Assembly: GCA_017979445.1 (NCBI GenBank)
Contig: CM030711.1
Location: forward strand, 744,001 to 808,000
DNA length: 64,000 nt
Origin: Akebia trifoliata
Taxonomy: Eukaryota; Streptophyta; Magnoliopsida; Ranunculales; Lardizabalaceae
Reading direction: 5' to 3'
The notes beneath the pieces were generated by a model. That model was not told the origin of the DNA. It did no database searches and saw nothing but the letters and a program-made list of their open reading frames with translations. Both the position numbers and the translations under genes were made by a program. Position 1 is the first letter of the stretch. The number at the start of each line of letters is the position of its first letter. This document shows, one piece after another, positions 11,701-21,610 of this stretch.

Positions 11701-13429
11701 TAAGGATTGCTAGGATCTTCAATACATATGGACCACGCATGAATATTGATGATGGGCGTGTCGTCAGCAATTTTATAGCTCAAGCTCTCCGGTAACTTCT
11801 AATTTTCTTTCATGGCTTTTGATTATGTTACCGTCACTGTGTTCTTTTATTGTAGAGGGAAGTAGAAACTTATCCTCTCACATCTTTTAATGGCATTGCC
11901 ATCGCTTATGCTTCTGATTTTTACTCTTGGAGAGGTGAAGCCTTGACAGTTCAAGCTCCAGGAACGCAAACCCGGAGTTTCTGTTATGTCTCAGATATGG
12001 TATGGAGGAGATTGTTATTTTGGCCTTTGTACGTGTTCAGGACTACGTATTTTTATGGATTGAAATTGGATATTTAAACTATTTATTAACCCCTCATTTT
12101 TCTGTTCTTTCTTCTCAAATGTTGAAGGTTGACGGCCTTATTCGACTCATGGAGGGAGATCACACCGGGCCGATCAACATTGGGAACCCAGGTAGCTTAA
12201 AATACTATTATTTTGAATGGCTAATACTATTGTCTTGGTTAGATTTGGATTTTGGGTGGACTTACTTTAAATCTCGTCTGCTTCTAAGTAAGTTTGCCTG
12301 TATATTTTAGGTGAATTTACAATGATGGAACTTGCTGAGACAGTGAAGAAGGTAATTAATATTTGCACCGCCCACTTCCCAACTCTGCTAACCCCTATAT
12401 AGGATTAAGGTTTGGCACCTTCAATTCAACTCAAAACCGGTCTGATTATGTCTTGGTAAATGAACCAAAAAATCAGGTTGGCTGATTATTGAGTTGTCTT
12501 TCGTTTTCTACGAAATCTGATTCTGATTCTGACTCTGACTCGGTGCTCACAGCCCAAGTAAACAAAGAAGAATCAGCATGGGGAAATATATTATCACAAA
12601 ATTAGGACAATAACAAATTATTCAAATGGGAAATGTAAGGTCTCAGCCTGACGAACTCTGTTGTTAATCTGTTGTTGTCGTACTTGCACACACATGCTTG
12701 GTTGATCTTTAACAAGGAGATTTATGTCAAAATTCAACGTAATCTGATAACTATAAAAATCCGAGCAGGCACATTCTTTTGGAGGTGGTCAGAGAAAAAT
12801 ATGGATAATTGCCCACATAACACTAGATGGATACTTTTTTTTTTTTTTGTATCTGATGGCAAGGGTGCCTGACTATCGCCCAATTACCCCGGTTACATGC
12901 AATACCCCACAAACCACACATACCAAGTAAGCCGGGATACATCCCCGTGGGTGGCCATCAAGGGGGCTGGAAATCAAGACCTCTCCCTTTTTTGGAGGGA
13001 GGCTGGCCCTGGCCACTATGCCCAATGCTTGTTGGTTTAAATTTATAAGGGTAAAGCTGACTTTGAACCCACGACCTCAAAGTTGCTTTGCAATGTGTCA
13101 AACCAACTGTGCAATAGCTTAAGACCAGACTAGATGAATTAGTTAGACATCCAATTAGATTTTTTTTTTCTTTTTCTGGATTGTTTTAGATTTGAGGTTT
13201 CTATCTTGTTGGTACAATAAATAATTGATGATGTGGTTTGCAGCTAATTGACCATGAGACAACTATTAAAAGTGTGGAGAACACGCCAGATGATCCACGC
13301 CAAAGGAAGCCGGACATCACAAAGGCGAAGGAACTGCTAGGATGGGAACCCAAGGTCAGCTTGCGTGAGGGGTTGCCTCTAATGGAAGAGGATTTCCGTC
13401 AAAGGCTTGGCATATCCAAAAAGAAGTGA
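5794..13429 (+). CDS. UXS: UDP-glucuronic acid decarboxylase (UDP-xylose synthase), cytosolic UXS3/5/6 type
   Basis: It converts UDP-glucuronate to UDP-xylose with bound NAD+, supplying xylose for cell-wall xylan and glycoproteins. Twelve coding exons join in frame to 346 aa: 5794-5883, 7903-7989, 9014-9101, 9853-9944, 10771-10835, 10923-11011, 11516-11593, 11698-11791, 11933-11999, 12128-12191, 12311-12351, 13244-13429. All introns are GT-AG. Visible are the Rossmann motif GGAGFIG (39-45), the TSTSEVYGD segment (145-153) with its catalytic-site Ser/Thr, the YxxxK pair (Y176, K180), [10 protein letters not shown], and the C-terminal [13 protein letters not shown] block. The short N-terminus ([18 protein letters not shown]) has no membrane anchor, unlike Golgi UXS1/2/4, so a cytosolic enzyme is inferred. 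An acceptor at 5774-5775 suggests a 5' UTR intron. No defect was seen. Several MITEs and a C18 tract sit in the introns. Confidence 0.96.
7582..7599. repeat. C18 homopolymer in UXS intron 1
   Basis: Eighteen uninterrupted C residues are followed within four bases by C6. The tract is isolated in AT-rich intronic DNA and its length is likely to be polymorphic or misassembled. Confidence 0.9.
8009..8390. mobile_element. Inverted-repeat MITE in UXS intron 2
   Basis: The ends GGAGAATGCTAACG and its counterpart CACTAGCATTTCC form imperfect terminal inverted repeats. A longer pairing (GACTAACATACCTTTGTC with the block near 8105-8130) brings the arms together. The flanks ATATACATA and ATATATATA match 8/9 but are low complexity. 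It contains repeated TAATAAATGC blocks and no coding sequence. Confidence 0.55.
8404..8779. mobile_element. MITE with 31-bp terminal inverted repeats, type E1
   Basis: The ends begin GGGGGCAGATCATGGGACA and, on the other strand, GGGGACAGATCATGGGACG, and continue into TATGTAAAAACAA. Inside are two inverted modules carrying AGCTGATTTTTTGTGAGGAT and its complement. It is flanked by (AT)n, so a duplication cannot be judged. It lies just right of the 8009-8390 element. The same modules recur at 42149 and 57600 with different ends. Confidence 0.75.
9574..9727. mobile_element. Short MITE in UXS intron 3 with 8-bp duplication
   Basis: CAAGTTGC occurs directly on both sides (9566-9573 and 9728-9735). 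The ends CATGGTTTAAAATATCGG and CCAGGTTTAAAGCATCG (other strand) are imperfect inverted repeats. The interior repeats TATCGGCCAA/TATCGGTACAGG-like words. It is probably hAT- or Mutator-type and is non-coding. Confidence 0.6.
12835..13040 (-). mobile_element. SINE-like element in UXS intron 11
   Basis: On the minus strand the element reads from a tRNA-like head (GCATAGTGGCCAGG, then GAGGTCTTGATTTCC, a weak B box) to a homopolymer tail, seen as T12 or more on the plus strand near 12836-12849. Blocks CATGCAATACCCCACAAACC and CACACATACCAAGTAAG are shared with 3130-3365. A second tRNA-like stretch (GTCGTGGGTTCAAAGTC) lies just upstream on the minus strand at about 13060-13080. Confidence 0.55.
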
Positions 13430-14463
13430 TAGGTAACAAACATTCTGCCTCTAGACAAAGGTAGAGATGATCTGGGAGTATCACTCACTCCCCAGTCCTC
13501 AGTCCTCCCAATGTGTTTATTTTTTTCATATAAATGATTAGGAGTAAATAAGGGGTGATGATGGTCTCTAGTTTATTATGGTATGGGAACTGAGAAAATA
13601 AAGGGTGATGAGGGTCTCTAGTTTGTTATGGGTATGGGAACTGGGATCATTAAGGAGATGATATACTCACTTATTGAGATTGTCCAGTCTCATGTTCATC
13701 TTGTACTGTGTTTGTTCCATTGTTTAAAAACTATTGCATCACAACAATGGATTGTGATATAATCACTAATCGACATTGTCTAGTCAATGAATTGGTCCAA
13801 TTGGATGAACTGGATTGATTTTCTGGCTCCAAGATCCATGCAAGAATGTTGTAATAAGGAGTTGTAACCTCAACCTCCATTGTTTAGTCCACGGTTCAAA
13901 ATTTTGGACTGTTTTGGCAGATCATTTCGGTTTTTGGCTGAAACAAGAATCAAATATTGACGATGAATGAATGTTTTGGTTGAGATCATTTATTTTATTT
14001 TTTTCCACCTATATATTTCTTTGAAATGGGATTTTTAATCTTACGTAAGACCGTATATTTGTGCAATAAAAACAATGGAAGAGTATTTCTTGGATGTGCC
14101 TATGTGGTGCTAGGCAATCTGTTCCATTTAACAAATAGAGATATTTAACTTATTAGAGGTGATGTCAGAAAAATGTTGGACGATCCAACCGTTTATATAA
14201 GATTATTTTAGAAATGCAAAAAAATTGAGAAGCTAAAATGTTAGATTATCGAGCTAAAATTCAGAAAATACTTGATAGTTAAATGTTTTAAATCATTTTT
14301 TTAATAATATTAAAAAAAAAAATTATTTTCTAGAGATGGTTATTAACAAAGATTAGCACACCAACTTTTACTTATGATGCACCAATCTATATATAAACCT
14401 GTAACCAACAGTTTGAAAGTAAAAGTTGGTGTCCAAATAGAATCCATTATTTTCTCAACCCAA

Positions 14464-14496
<33 letters not shown>

Positions 14497-15799
14497 TTCT
14501 ATTGGCACCCTCACTTTACTTACAATCCCAACTAAATTTGAAAAATCAAAATTAACAGGGTGAGAATATCATTCTCTCTTAAGTCAGAGCCCCCCATGGT
14601 GTTGGTCATGCAAAGTATTACTTACATGGCTCACTTTAAACATGGGACCCAGCCATTGCATTTGATGAAAGCCTTTCAATCCAATGGCCAGAAATCATCT
14701 GTCAAGTTGAATTTTGGTGTCTATTGTTAATAAATTATTCAACCAAATTTGAGAAATTCACAAATTAGTCAATAGCCCGAATGAACCATACATCTTTCTC
14801 AAAAAAAAAAAAAAAAAAAATGATACAAGATTATAGTTTAAACATAATCATCCTGATTTTAGTGAATATCTGAGATATCCCCATTTTCAAATTTATGATG
14901 CACCTGTCAAATGTGGTTTCTCTGAGAGACTCACAAAAAATGACTTAAATGCATCCATCAGTAACAATCCCTTGATTTTTCTTTCCAAAAAATCCCTAAA
15001 CTTTTCTTCAATCTCTTGTTAAAAATCCTTTCTTTTCTTTGGTTTTGAAGGATTAAGCAAAATTGACGCTCTTTGGCAAGGTTGAAGGCTATGTAGGCTA
15101 TGTACCAGAGTTCTCTCACATTTGTGCAACTCCAAGCCCATGGACTAAACCTTTTTAAGTAGGCCTATGAGCTTCCTTTCACAAGTTACGATGAGACCCG
15201 TTTTCCTGCAATGCAAGTTATGACCCCAAGGAATGCATGTATACAATTTCCACAAAAAAATAAAATAGGGCACATAAACTCCAAACAGGAAAAACACTTC
15301 CCACTGCTGTAAACCTAACTAGCTAAAAGAAAATGGCATCATTTACAAAAGCGGATGCTTGGTAGAAGACAACAATTTAAACATGGAAAACCACCTCTGT
15401 AACTGACATCGCCTGCTTATTAGTTTAGAAATACTTGTCATGGATGGGTAGTGAAGCGTGCTCAGGTACTGCATCATTCCATCCCCCCCCCATCACTATG
15501 GTGGGCCAACCTTTCTTTACTCTTGGCATCGATAAACAGATCCCCATTAGAGCGCTTGAGAAAAATATAAAAAGGGGTTCACAATGCCACAACGAAGAGC
15601 ACAGTTCAGTCATCTTTCAAGTAACCATGTTGAAATCACAACTATCAATGAATAACTAAGCTCTAAAAACCTGATACTACAAATTTTTCCCTAAGAATCA
15701 CGTTTCCCTATTTTCTCGAGAAAAAAATAGGCAAGTATTTTATAAGAAAAAAATAGGCAGGAGATATAAGAAGCTCAAGGAATGTAGGAGATGGAGGAG
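13430..15799. other. Intergenic: UXS 3' end to ALY 3' end
   Basis: This is the space between two convergent genes. It starts with the UXS 3' UTR, which carries a partial duplication (GGGTGATGATGGTCTCTAGT near 13553 and a similar block near 13608). It also contains a K-type foldback, an (AT)n run at 14465-14489 and poly(A). The end near 15300-15799 is probably ALY 3' UTR. No other gene is supported. Confidence 0.6.
14335..14455. repeat. Short foldback repeat, K type
   Basis: CACCAACTTTTACTT at the left pairs with AAGTAAAAGTTGGTG at the right around a centre of about 45 bp. It resembles the units at 3469 and 48266. Confidence 0.5.
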
Positions 15800-17432
15800 T
15801 TAGTTTATTTGCATTGCTTCTGAATGGTACTTCTGCAAGTCAGCATCAAGATCTTCAGCAGATATCTGTACACCACGGCCTCTTCCCTGTCCTCGGCCCC
15901 TCCCAAAACCACGGCCTACCAAGCTGCCACTACCTCGAGATCGTCCCGCAGCCCCACCCCTTCTTTGTCCACTGTTCCAATGTCATCATAAAGGGTAGAA
16001 AAAACAATAATCAGGCCCAGTACATATGAATGTCATAGACAAAACTGAACATAGATCAATTACAAATTTTTAAAAAAAGGCGGAATTGCAGCTTTCAGTC
16101 TTATAGTATTCAAAGGCATGTGATATATAAAAATAATAATCAACATGTGAGATGGGTGTAAAGCAACTCTGTTCCGTATATGAACTTTCCATTCCATGGT
16201 TGAGAAATGAATCAGTCATCTCCTGACCTGAGTGGTTGTTGAGGGTAGTAACAATGAAGAGCCAGTATTAACTACTCCATACACCATCAAATAATACAAA
16301 AAATTGTTGTACAAAATACAAATGCTTCCAAATAATAAAATCAATTTACTTGATGAACCCAAAATGTGTTACAATCACATAATTTTGAACTCAAAGATAT
16401 ACAAATAATAGATCCTTTCTTAAAAGAAGATTCAACATCATGTATCATCAAGTCACTAAATTAGTTTCATCTCTCACCATTAGTCTCAACTCTCAATTCT
16501 CATCTCATTCAAATTGAGTACAAAGACATGCATTCTTTGTCATCATGTAAGGAGATGTTAGAATCTTGGTGAGAAACACTCATAAATGTTCATTGTTGAA
16601 TTATTATAAGTTAGGTTGTTTTTTTGGAGAGGAGGGGGGAGGGTGTAGAAGGAAACATTCGAGTCCTTTTTCACTTTATAATATACACAAGTTGTTTAAG
16701 TCATAACATTCAGATCACAACTGATTTTTGAATGATAGGATTCAGTCATAAATTATAAGACCTCCGTATAAATGATTCTAACATTAGATTTTTTTTTTTT
16801 TTTTTTTTCAGGTGGTGGTGGTAGGGGTTTAAGATTTGATTTGAACAATAGAATTCAAATATTAAATCTTAGGATTTTAACAATGCTCAAGAAAAGAGAA
16901 AAATAAAAAAACTCAAGTAAATATAAATATCACTGTGAACTACAAAGTTTCAAAATGTATTTTACTAAAAGTGCATACCTTCTAGATACACCATTTGGCT
17001 TTCCAAACATGCCATTTGTAACCGGAGGCATAAAAACAGGAGTCACCAAATTTGTTCCTACAACCTCTATTTTCATGGGTTTCCCATCGAGCTGAACATT
17101 GTTGTATCTCTTGACAGCTGATATAGCATCTGCCCGTCGTGAAAAGACCACTTCTGCCGTTCCCTAAGAGAAATAATCTTTCTTAAACTACCACAAAACA
17201 CACACAGAGTTCCTCTGAAGGACCAGAGAAGACCCAAAGTTGTTTGAGATACCTTTGATCTTCCACTCCTATCATAATGGACCGAATACCGTTTTAAGCC
17301 TCCAAACTCTGAAAAGAGTCCCTACACAATTAAAGTCATATTAAAAACCACATAACCTAAGTTTATAGTTCTTGATACTTCCAATTAGATGACACTGTTT
17401 GTGTGAAGGAATGGCTAAATAACAGAATGTGC

Positions 17433-17474
<42 letters not shown>

Positions 17475-17996
17475 CATTCCTTAAGAGAATGTGTGTGTAT
17501 TAGTCCAGGTCTGGTTCGTCGATTACAAAATCTCTCTTCTTTTTCTTTTTTCCTTAAAAAAAAAAAAAAGTAAGAAAATCTTACCTTAATATCCTCGTTT
17601 GAGACGCCATAATCTAAGTTGGAAATATAGAGTCTGGTGGTAGACGCACCACCACCACTCTTCGTTGTGAACATGTTGTGTGCCCACAGTGAATCCGACG
17701 CCTGAACCTCCTGTTTCATTCAAGATCAAAAACACTTAATAAGAAATACGAAATTCGAAACAAGTTAGAATCAAAAGATGAAAACCTAGAGTTAATCAAC
17801 GAAATCAAACACACAGAAATCAGAAATTCAAGATTTCTCTCACCTTTGCCTTCGAGTATGGCGTTGTTCGATTCGAACCGCGATTCGGAAATCGACGAAC
17901 CGGACCTGGACCGAAACCTCGCCCTCTACCTCTTCTGCTAGATATCTTCTCGTTTTTTATCAGATCGTCGAGAGACATCTCCAATGCACTGGACAT
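15800..17996 (-). CDS. ALY: THO complex subunit 4 / ALY-REF mRNA export adaptor
   Basis: It is a nuclear RNA-binding adaptor of the TREX complex that loads the export receptor onto spliced mRNA and is recruited by UAP56. Five exons join in frame to 234 aa: 17996-17844, 17710-17585, 17321-17253, 17163-16979, 15971-15800. The N-terminal UAP56-binding motif MSLDDLIKNEK (7-17) is followed by an RGG/RG-rich linker. One RRM spans about 76-153, with RNP2 LYISNL (78-83) and RNP1 KGTAEVVF (116-123). A second RG-rich linker leads to a C-terminal UAP56-binding motif (SAEDLDADLQKYHSEAM, about 215-231). The order WAHNMF-linker-RRM and the LDYGVSNEDI block place it nearer ALY1/2 than ALY3/4. Length is close to the family norm (about 240-290). 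The last intron (about 1 kb) holds a T-rich run. A MITE lies 280 bp upstream. Confidence 0.95.
17435..17472. repeat. (GT)n microsatellite
   Basis: About 19 GT units lie inside the second ALY intron. The length is probably variable. Confidence 0.9.
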
Positions 17997-18277
17997 TTTC
18001 GAGAAACCCTAGAATTGATTCTCAAAGCCAAGATTGGGGATTAAAGAAAAGAGATTCTGAATTTCTACTCAGAGATGGGCTTCTAAGAAGAGAAAATTAC
18101 TTAATAGACCCTATAAGAGGAATTTCTTTCTAATAGCCCCTCCCTCACTTCTTAATAATCCATCTAAGCTTGGGTGGGTCTATTTGCACACACGTTCATT
18201 TCACTCACTTGCTTGTGATACTCACCTTAATTTAAAAAATATCCCTTTTGCACACACCTAATAAATCTGTTTTAATC

Positions 18278-18852
18278 ATGATTTTAAATCTCATCCGAGA
18301 TGAAAATAATGACTCAAAAATTACATTGTCTCGCTAGACAAACGTGATGGTTTGATCAAGATTTCGCAAATCTCAGGCGAGATAAGTCAGATTTCCACTT
18401 TATGCATTAACAATCCTGAAAACAAAGAACAAATTTTTGTTCGTCTGTAGTTCTCTTTCAAAACTGAAATAAAACACAAAAAACCTAAGATTTCTTTGAT
18501 TTTTTTGTAAACTCCTTAAGAGTTCAGATTTGATTTCTAAATAGGGGGTTTCATTTCTTCTCTCCTTTAAGTAGGTTCTTTCATGGCTCAATAGGTCATT
18601 GGGGCAAACTCTTAAACCAAGATTTAAAATCATAATTGAGCAAGAATTTGGAAAAAAGAATAAAAAATCCCTTCAACCATGATTGAGCAAAGGTTCTAAA
18701 ATCTATTAAACAATCATGAAAAATATTTTTTTAGAATTTTTTTCAGATTTTTTTATAGTAAAAAAACATATTGTCAATCGGGATGACTCAGACGATTCAT
18801 CTTGGTTTCGTTCGTGAATGAGATGAGACATCCAACCTAGATTTAAAACTAT
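18278..18852. mobile_element. Inverted-repeat MITE, type F3, upstream of ALY
   Basis: The ends ATGATTTTAAATC and GATTTAAAACTAT are inverted repeats. The flanks TGTTTTAATC and GGTTTTAACC match 8/10. Near the right end GTTCGTGAATGAGATGAGAC is shared with the F elements at 38863 and 56795. It is larger (575 bp) than its relatives and contains internal copies of the end motif (ATTTAAAATCAT near 18625). It lies within 300 bp of the ALY start codon, hence probably in its promoter. Confidence 0.6.
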
Positions 18853-18859
18853 GGTTTTA

Positions 18860-20440
18860 ACCTCCTTTGCTTACTACACACAGACCTAAAGGTGCTAATC
18901 ATTTTTTCATTTTCTCCCCCCCCCCCCTCTCTCTCGCATTTTTTTTTTTCATCTTTAAAGATTTCAATAAGAATTTTAAACTTTGATTTTACTTACTTTC
19001 CTTACCCTAATACTATCAATTGAGTCGAAGTTGTTCATATGAGAAAGTTGTGTTCGATAAATACCTATCAAAACTATTATGTAAGATTTGATAAGTACCT
19101 ATCGAATCGGTTGTACAATGGTCTACAGAAAATTTTGTTCAATAGGTACTTTATCGAATCAGTTTGGTAATATTCGATAGGTATTTACTAATTTTCTAAA
19201 ACAAGTTCGGTCTGAGCCTATCAAACAAAATTGTCAAAATAAATTCGATTTCTTTGATTCAAAATCGTCGTTTAAGATTTTAATAATGGGCAAAAAAATA
19301 ATAAGAAATTTTAAAGAATTGAAAATAATAATAAAAAACCTAATCTCCATTTATTCAAACTCTCACAAAATTCAGAAGGAGATGAATATGAAGAAGAAGA
19401 AGAAAATGAGGAGGAGGAGCGAAGGAGGAAGAAAGGAAGAAGAAGAAAGTGGATTTTAGGCTTTTGTTTGGTAGGTAGTGGTGTGTGTAATATTAAACAA
19501 AAAAGAAAGATTAAAATTGTAATTTGCTTTTTCTTACAAAAGTCACTTGAGTGGGTGTAATGAACCATTTCGGTGTGTGCAAATAGACCGACTATTTAAT
19601 TTTAGTGAACTTTTTCTATCTTAATGATCCTTCATCCCCACCTCCCATTATAAAATATTATCATTATCTTTATAGTATTATATGAAATTTTGAGGTCGGT
19701 TGAATGAATTATGTTATTCCATTCAGATAAGTCTAAAGAATTATATTGATTAATCATTTTCATATCAAATATTACCTTTTTGATCCACCTTATTATTAGT
19801 GGGTATTATCTCCTGAAGAATACACTTAGAAAATGATTCCATTTGATGCGAGATGCAGAGAAGTAGTTTCTTCTCAAAAAAAAACATTGATGCATAAAAC
19901 ATTATTACCCGACAATAACTTGAAACTTAAACTTTCAGTTGCACATGAATTAAGTTAGTTGATATGATAAACGTGAACAAAAATGGAACCTAGAACTTAG
20001 GCAAATGGATTGTCCATTTTGACTTTCCAAAATTTTTAAGAGGAAAAAACAAAATATTTGGAATCTGATTCATTAGGTAAGCCAGATCTCTTCCCACATG
20101 GGACAATTGTGTTGATATTGGATGCTCTAAGGATCCAACTAGGAGTGTGTGACCCTTGGTAATATACAAGAGACATAATTATGTCTCTTCTAATAATAAG
20201 AGAAAAATATATGTATTTGATTAAGCTCTGCTTTAAAGAGATATACTCATGGTCATCATTAAACTTACCATATGATTAAATTAATGTGTCTTATTTGAAG
20301 AAAAAGTGGAGCAATCAATAGGTGGCCTAAGTAGTTCTTAGATGAAAGTGGCCACTTATGACAGTTGAGTGCCCACCCACCACCCACCAATCATCATGCA
20401 TTTAACTGCATCAACCAATGTCCCCTGTGTCAATTGTAAG
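18860..20440. other. Intergenic, no gene seen
   Basis: A C-rich run (18917-18926), several GATAGGTATTTA/GATAAGTACCTATCGAAT words around 19050-19220, a GAA/GGA-rich stretch at 19376-19450 and ordinary AT-rich DNA. The reading frame over the purine tract is low complexity, not a gene. Confidence 0.5.
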
Positions 20441-20442
20441 AA

Positions 20443-20637
20443 GAATCAAGATAATCTGACTTACTCACGTGGACTCGATCGACAATCCTGACATGATAGG
20501 TTCAGAATTGCAGATCTGCTCTCCTTGGGATACAAAACTACACTTTTATGGGGAAGTGCAGTTCTATATCGAGGAAAGTAGATCTATGGTTCCTAAACTT
20601 GTCATGTCAGGGGTGACGAGCCAGATTATCATGATTC
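20443..20637. mobile_element. Foldback MITE, Mutator-like, copy A2
   Basis: A perfect 9-bp duplication TTGTAAGAA flanks it (20434-20442, 20638-20646). The ends GAATCAAGATAATCTGAC and GAATCATGATAATCTGG (other strand) are inverted repeats, and the centre has TATGGGGAAGTGCAG as in copy A1. The first GAATC of this copy defines the family boundary. Confidence 0.85.
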
Positions 20638-20760
20638 TTGTAAGAATCTACTTTAAACCTTGAGCAAACATTTACAAAGAAAAAAAAAGAAAGAAAACTA
20701 TGGCATACATATACTAAGCATTTCTATTTGACAATCACCCACAGACTTTTATTTTTTTAA

Positions 20761-20951
20761 ATAATGATTTTATGACAACCCCTCTGATGCACGCCCAATG
20801 ACATGGTATGTGTTAGAATCATAGATTTTTCTCGGGATACACAATGGCACATATTTATGGAGATGTATCCCGAGGGAAAAAATCTATGGTTATAACCCAT
20901 GCCACACACTAAAGGTTGTGTGTCAGACGAGGTGTCAGAAAATCACGACTC
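20761..20951. mobile_element. Foldback MITE, Mutator-like, copy B1
   Basis: It is flanked by TTTTTTTAA on both sides (20752-20760, 20952-20960); the repeat is perfect but low complexity. The ends ATGATTTTATGACA and GTGATTTTCTGACA (other strand) are inverted. The arms pair through CTCGGGATACA/TGTATCCCGAG near the apex. It is non-coding and about 0.65 kb upstream of CHX20. Confidence 0.75.
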
Positions 20952-21293
20952 TTTTTTTAATTTATTTAAAGAGAGTTACTATGTGAAAAGAGGCGGGAGG
21001 AGAGAGCAATGGAGGTGGGTACGATGTAAATAGTGTTTGGAGCTTGATGCTAGTCCCAATTTATGACGAACTCGACTCGTTAATAAATGCCACGTGTGTC
21101 TCTCTTTTATATGCATGATGTATGGTATATATTATGCGTATGTGCATCAAAGAATAAATATTGTTTGATGGAGAAGATTTCAGGGAATCATTGGCATCCA
21201 GAACCTCCACATCAGCACAGTGTTGTAGGAGGTCAATTTAGCATTATTCTTTAAATTATCAAAATACCTTTATACACCACAAAAACAAAAATG

Positions 21294-21442
21294 AATCCCA
21301 ATAATTTGACTAGTGCTTTTGTACGATCCCTTCATAGAACCGTACAAAATCATAAAGATCTGTCCTTGTGTGTCCCAAAGCAAATGATCTACAATTATGT
21401 GAATGGAGCGTACAAAAAAGTGAGTCAGATTATCATGACTTC
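21294..21442. mobile_element. Foldback MITE, Mutator-like, copy B2
   Basis: The flanks ACAAAAATG and ACAAAAATA match 8/9. The ends AATCCCAATAATTTGACT and GAAGTCATGATAATCTGACT (other strand) are inverted repeats, and CAAATGATCTAC is shared with the element at 5020. It sits immediately upstream of the CHX20 core promoter. Confidence 0.65.
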
Positions 21443-21499
21443 ACAAAAATAAGTAAAGAAATGCACGCAACCTCAATGACCCTCCTCTTCACCTCACTT

Positions 21500-21508
21500 T
21501 ATATAAAT
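21500..21508 (+). promoter_or_regulatory. TATA box of CHX20-like gene
   Basis: TATATAAAT lies 103 bp before the start codon, at the expected distance for a short 5' leader. A pyrimidine-rich region (CCTCCTCTTCACC) precedes it. Confidence 0.6.
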
Positions 21509-21610
21509 CCCATTTCCTTCCAACTTATCATCACTTCTTAAACCTAAAAGAAATCCTAGTCCTTCCACTATTACACGCACAGCCCACCCAAAGGAAGAGG
21601 AAGCATCACC

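Noticed and set aside
19311..19568. 85-residue minus-strand frame
   Set aside because: Made of a GAA/GGA purine tract read in reverse; low complexity.
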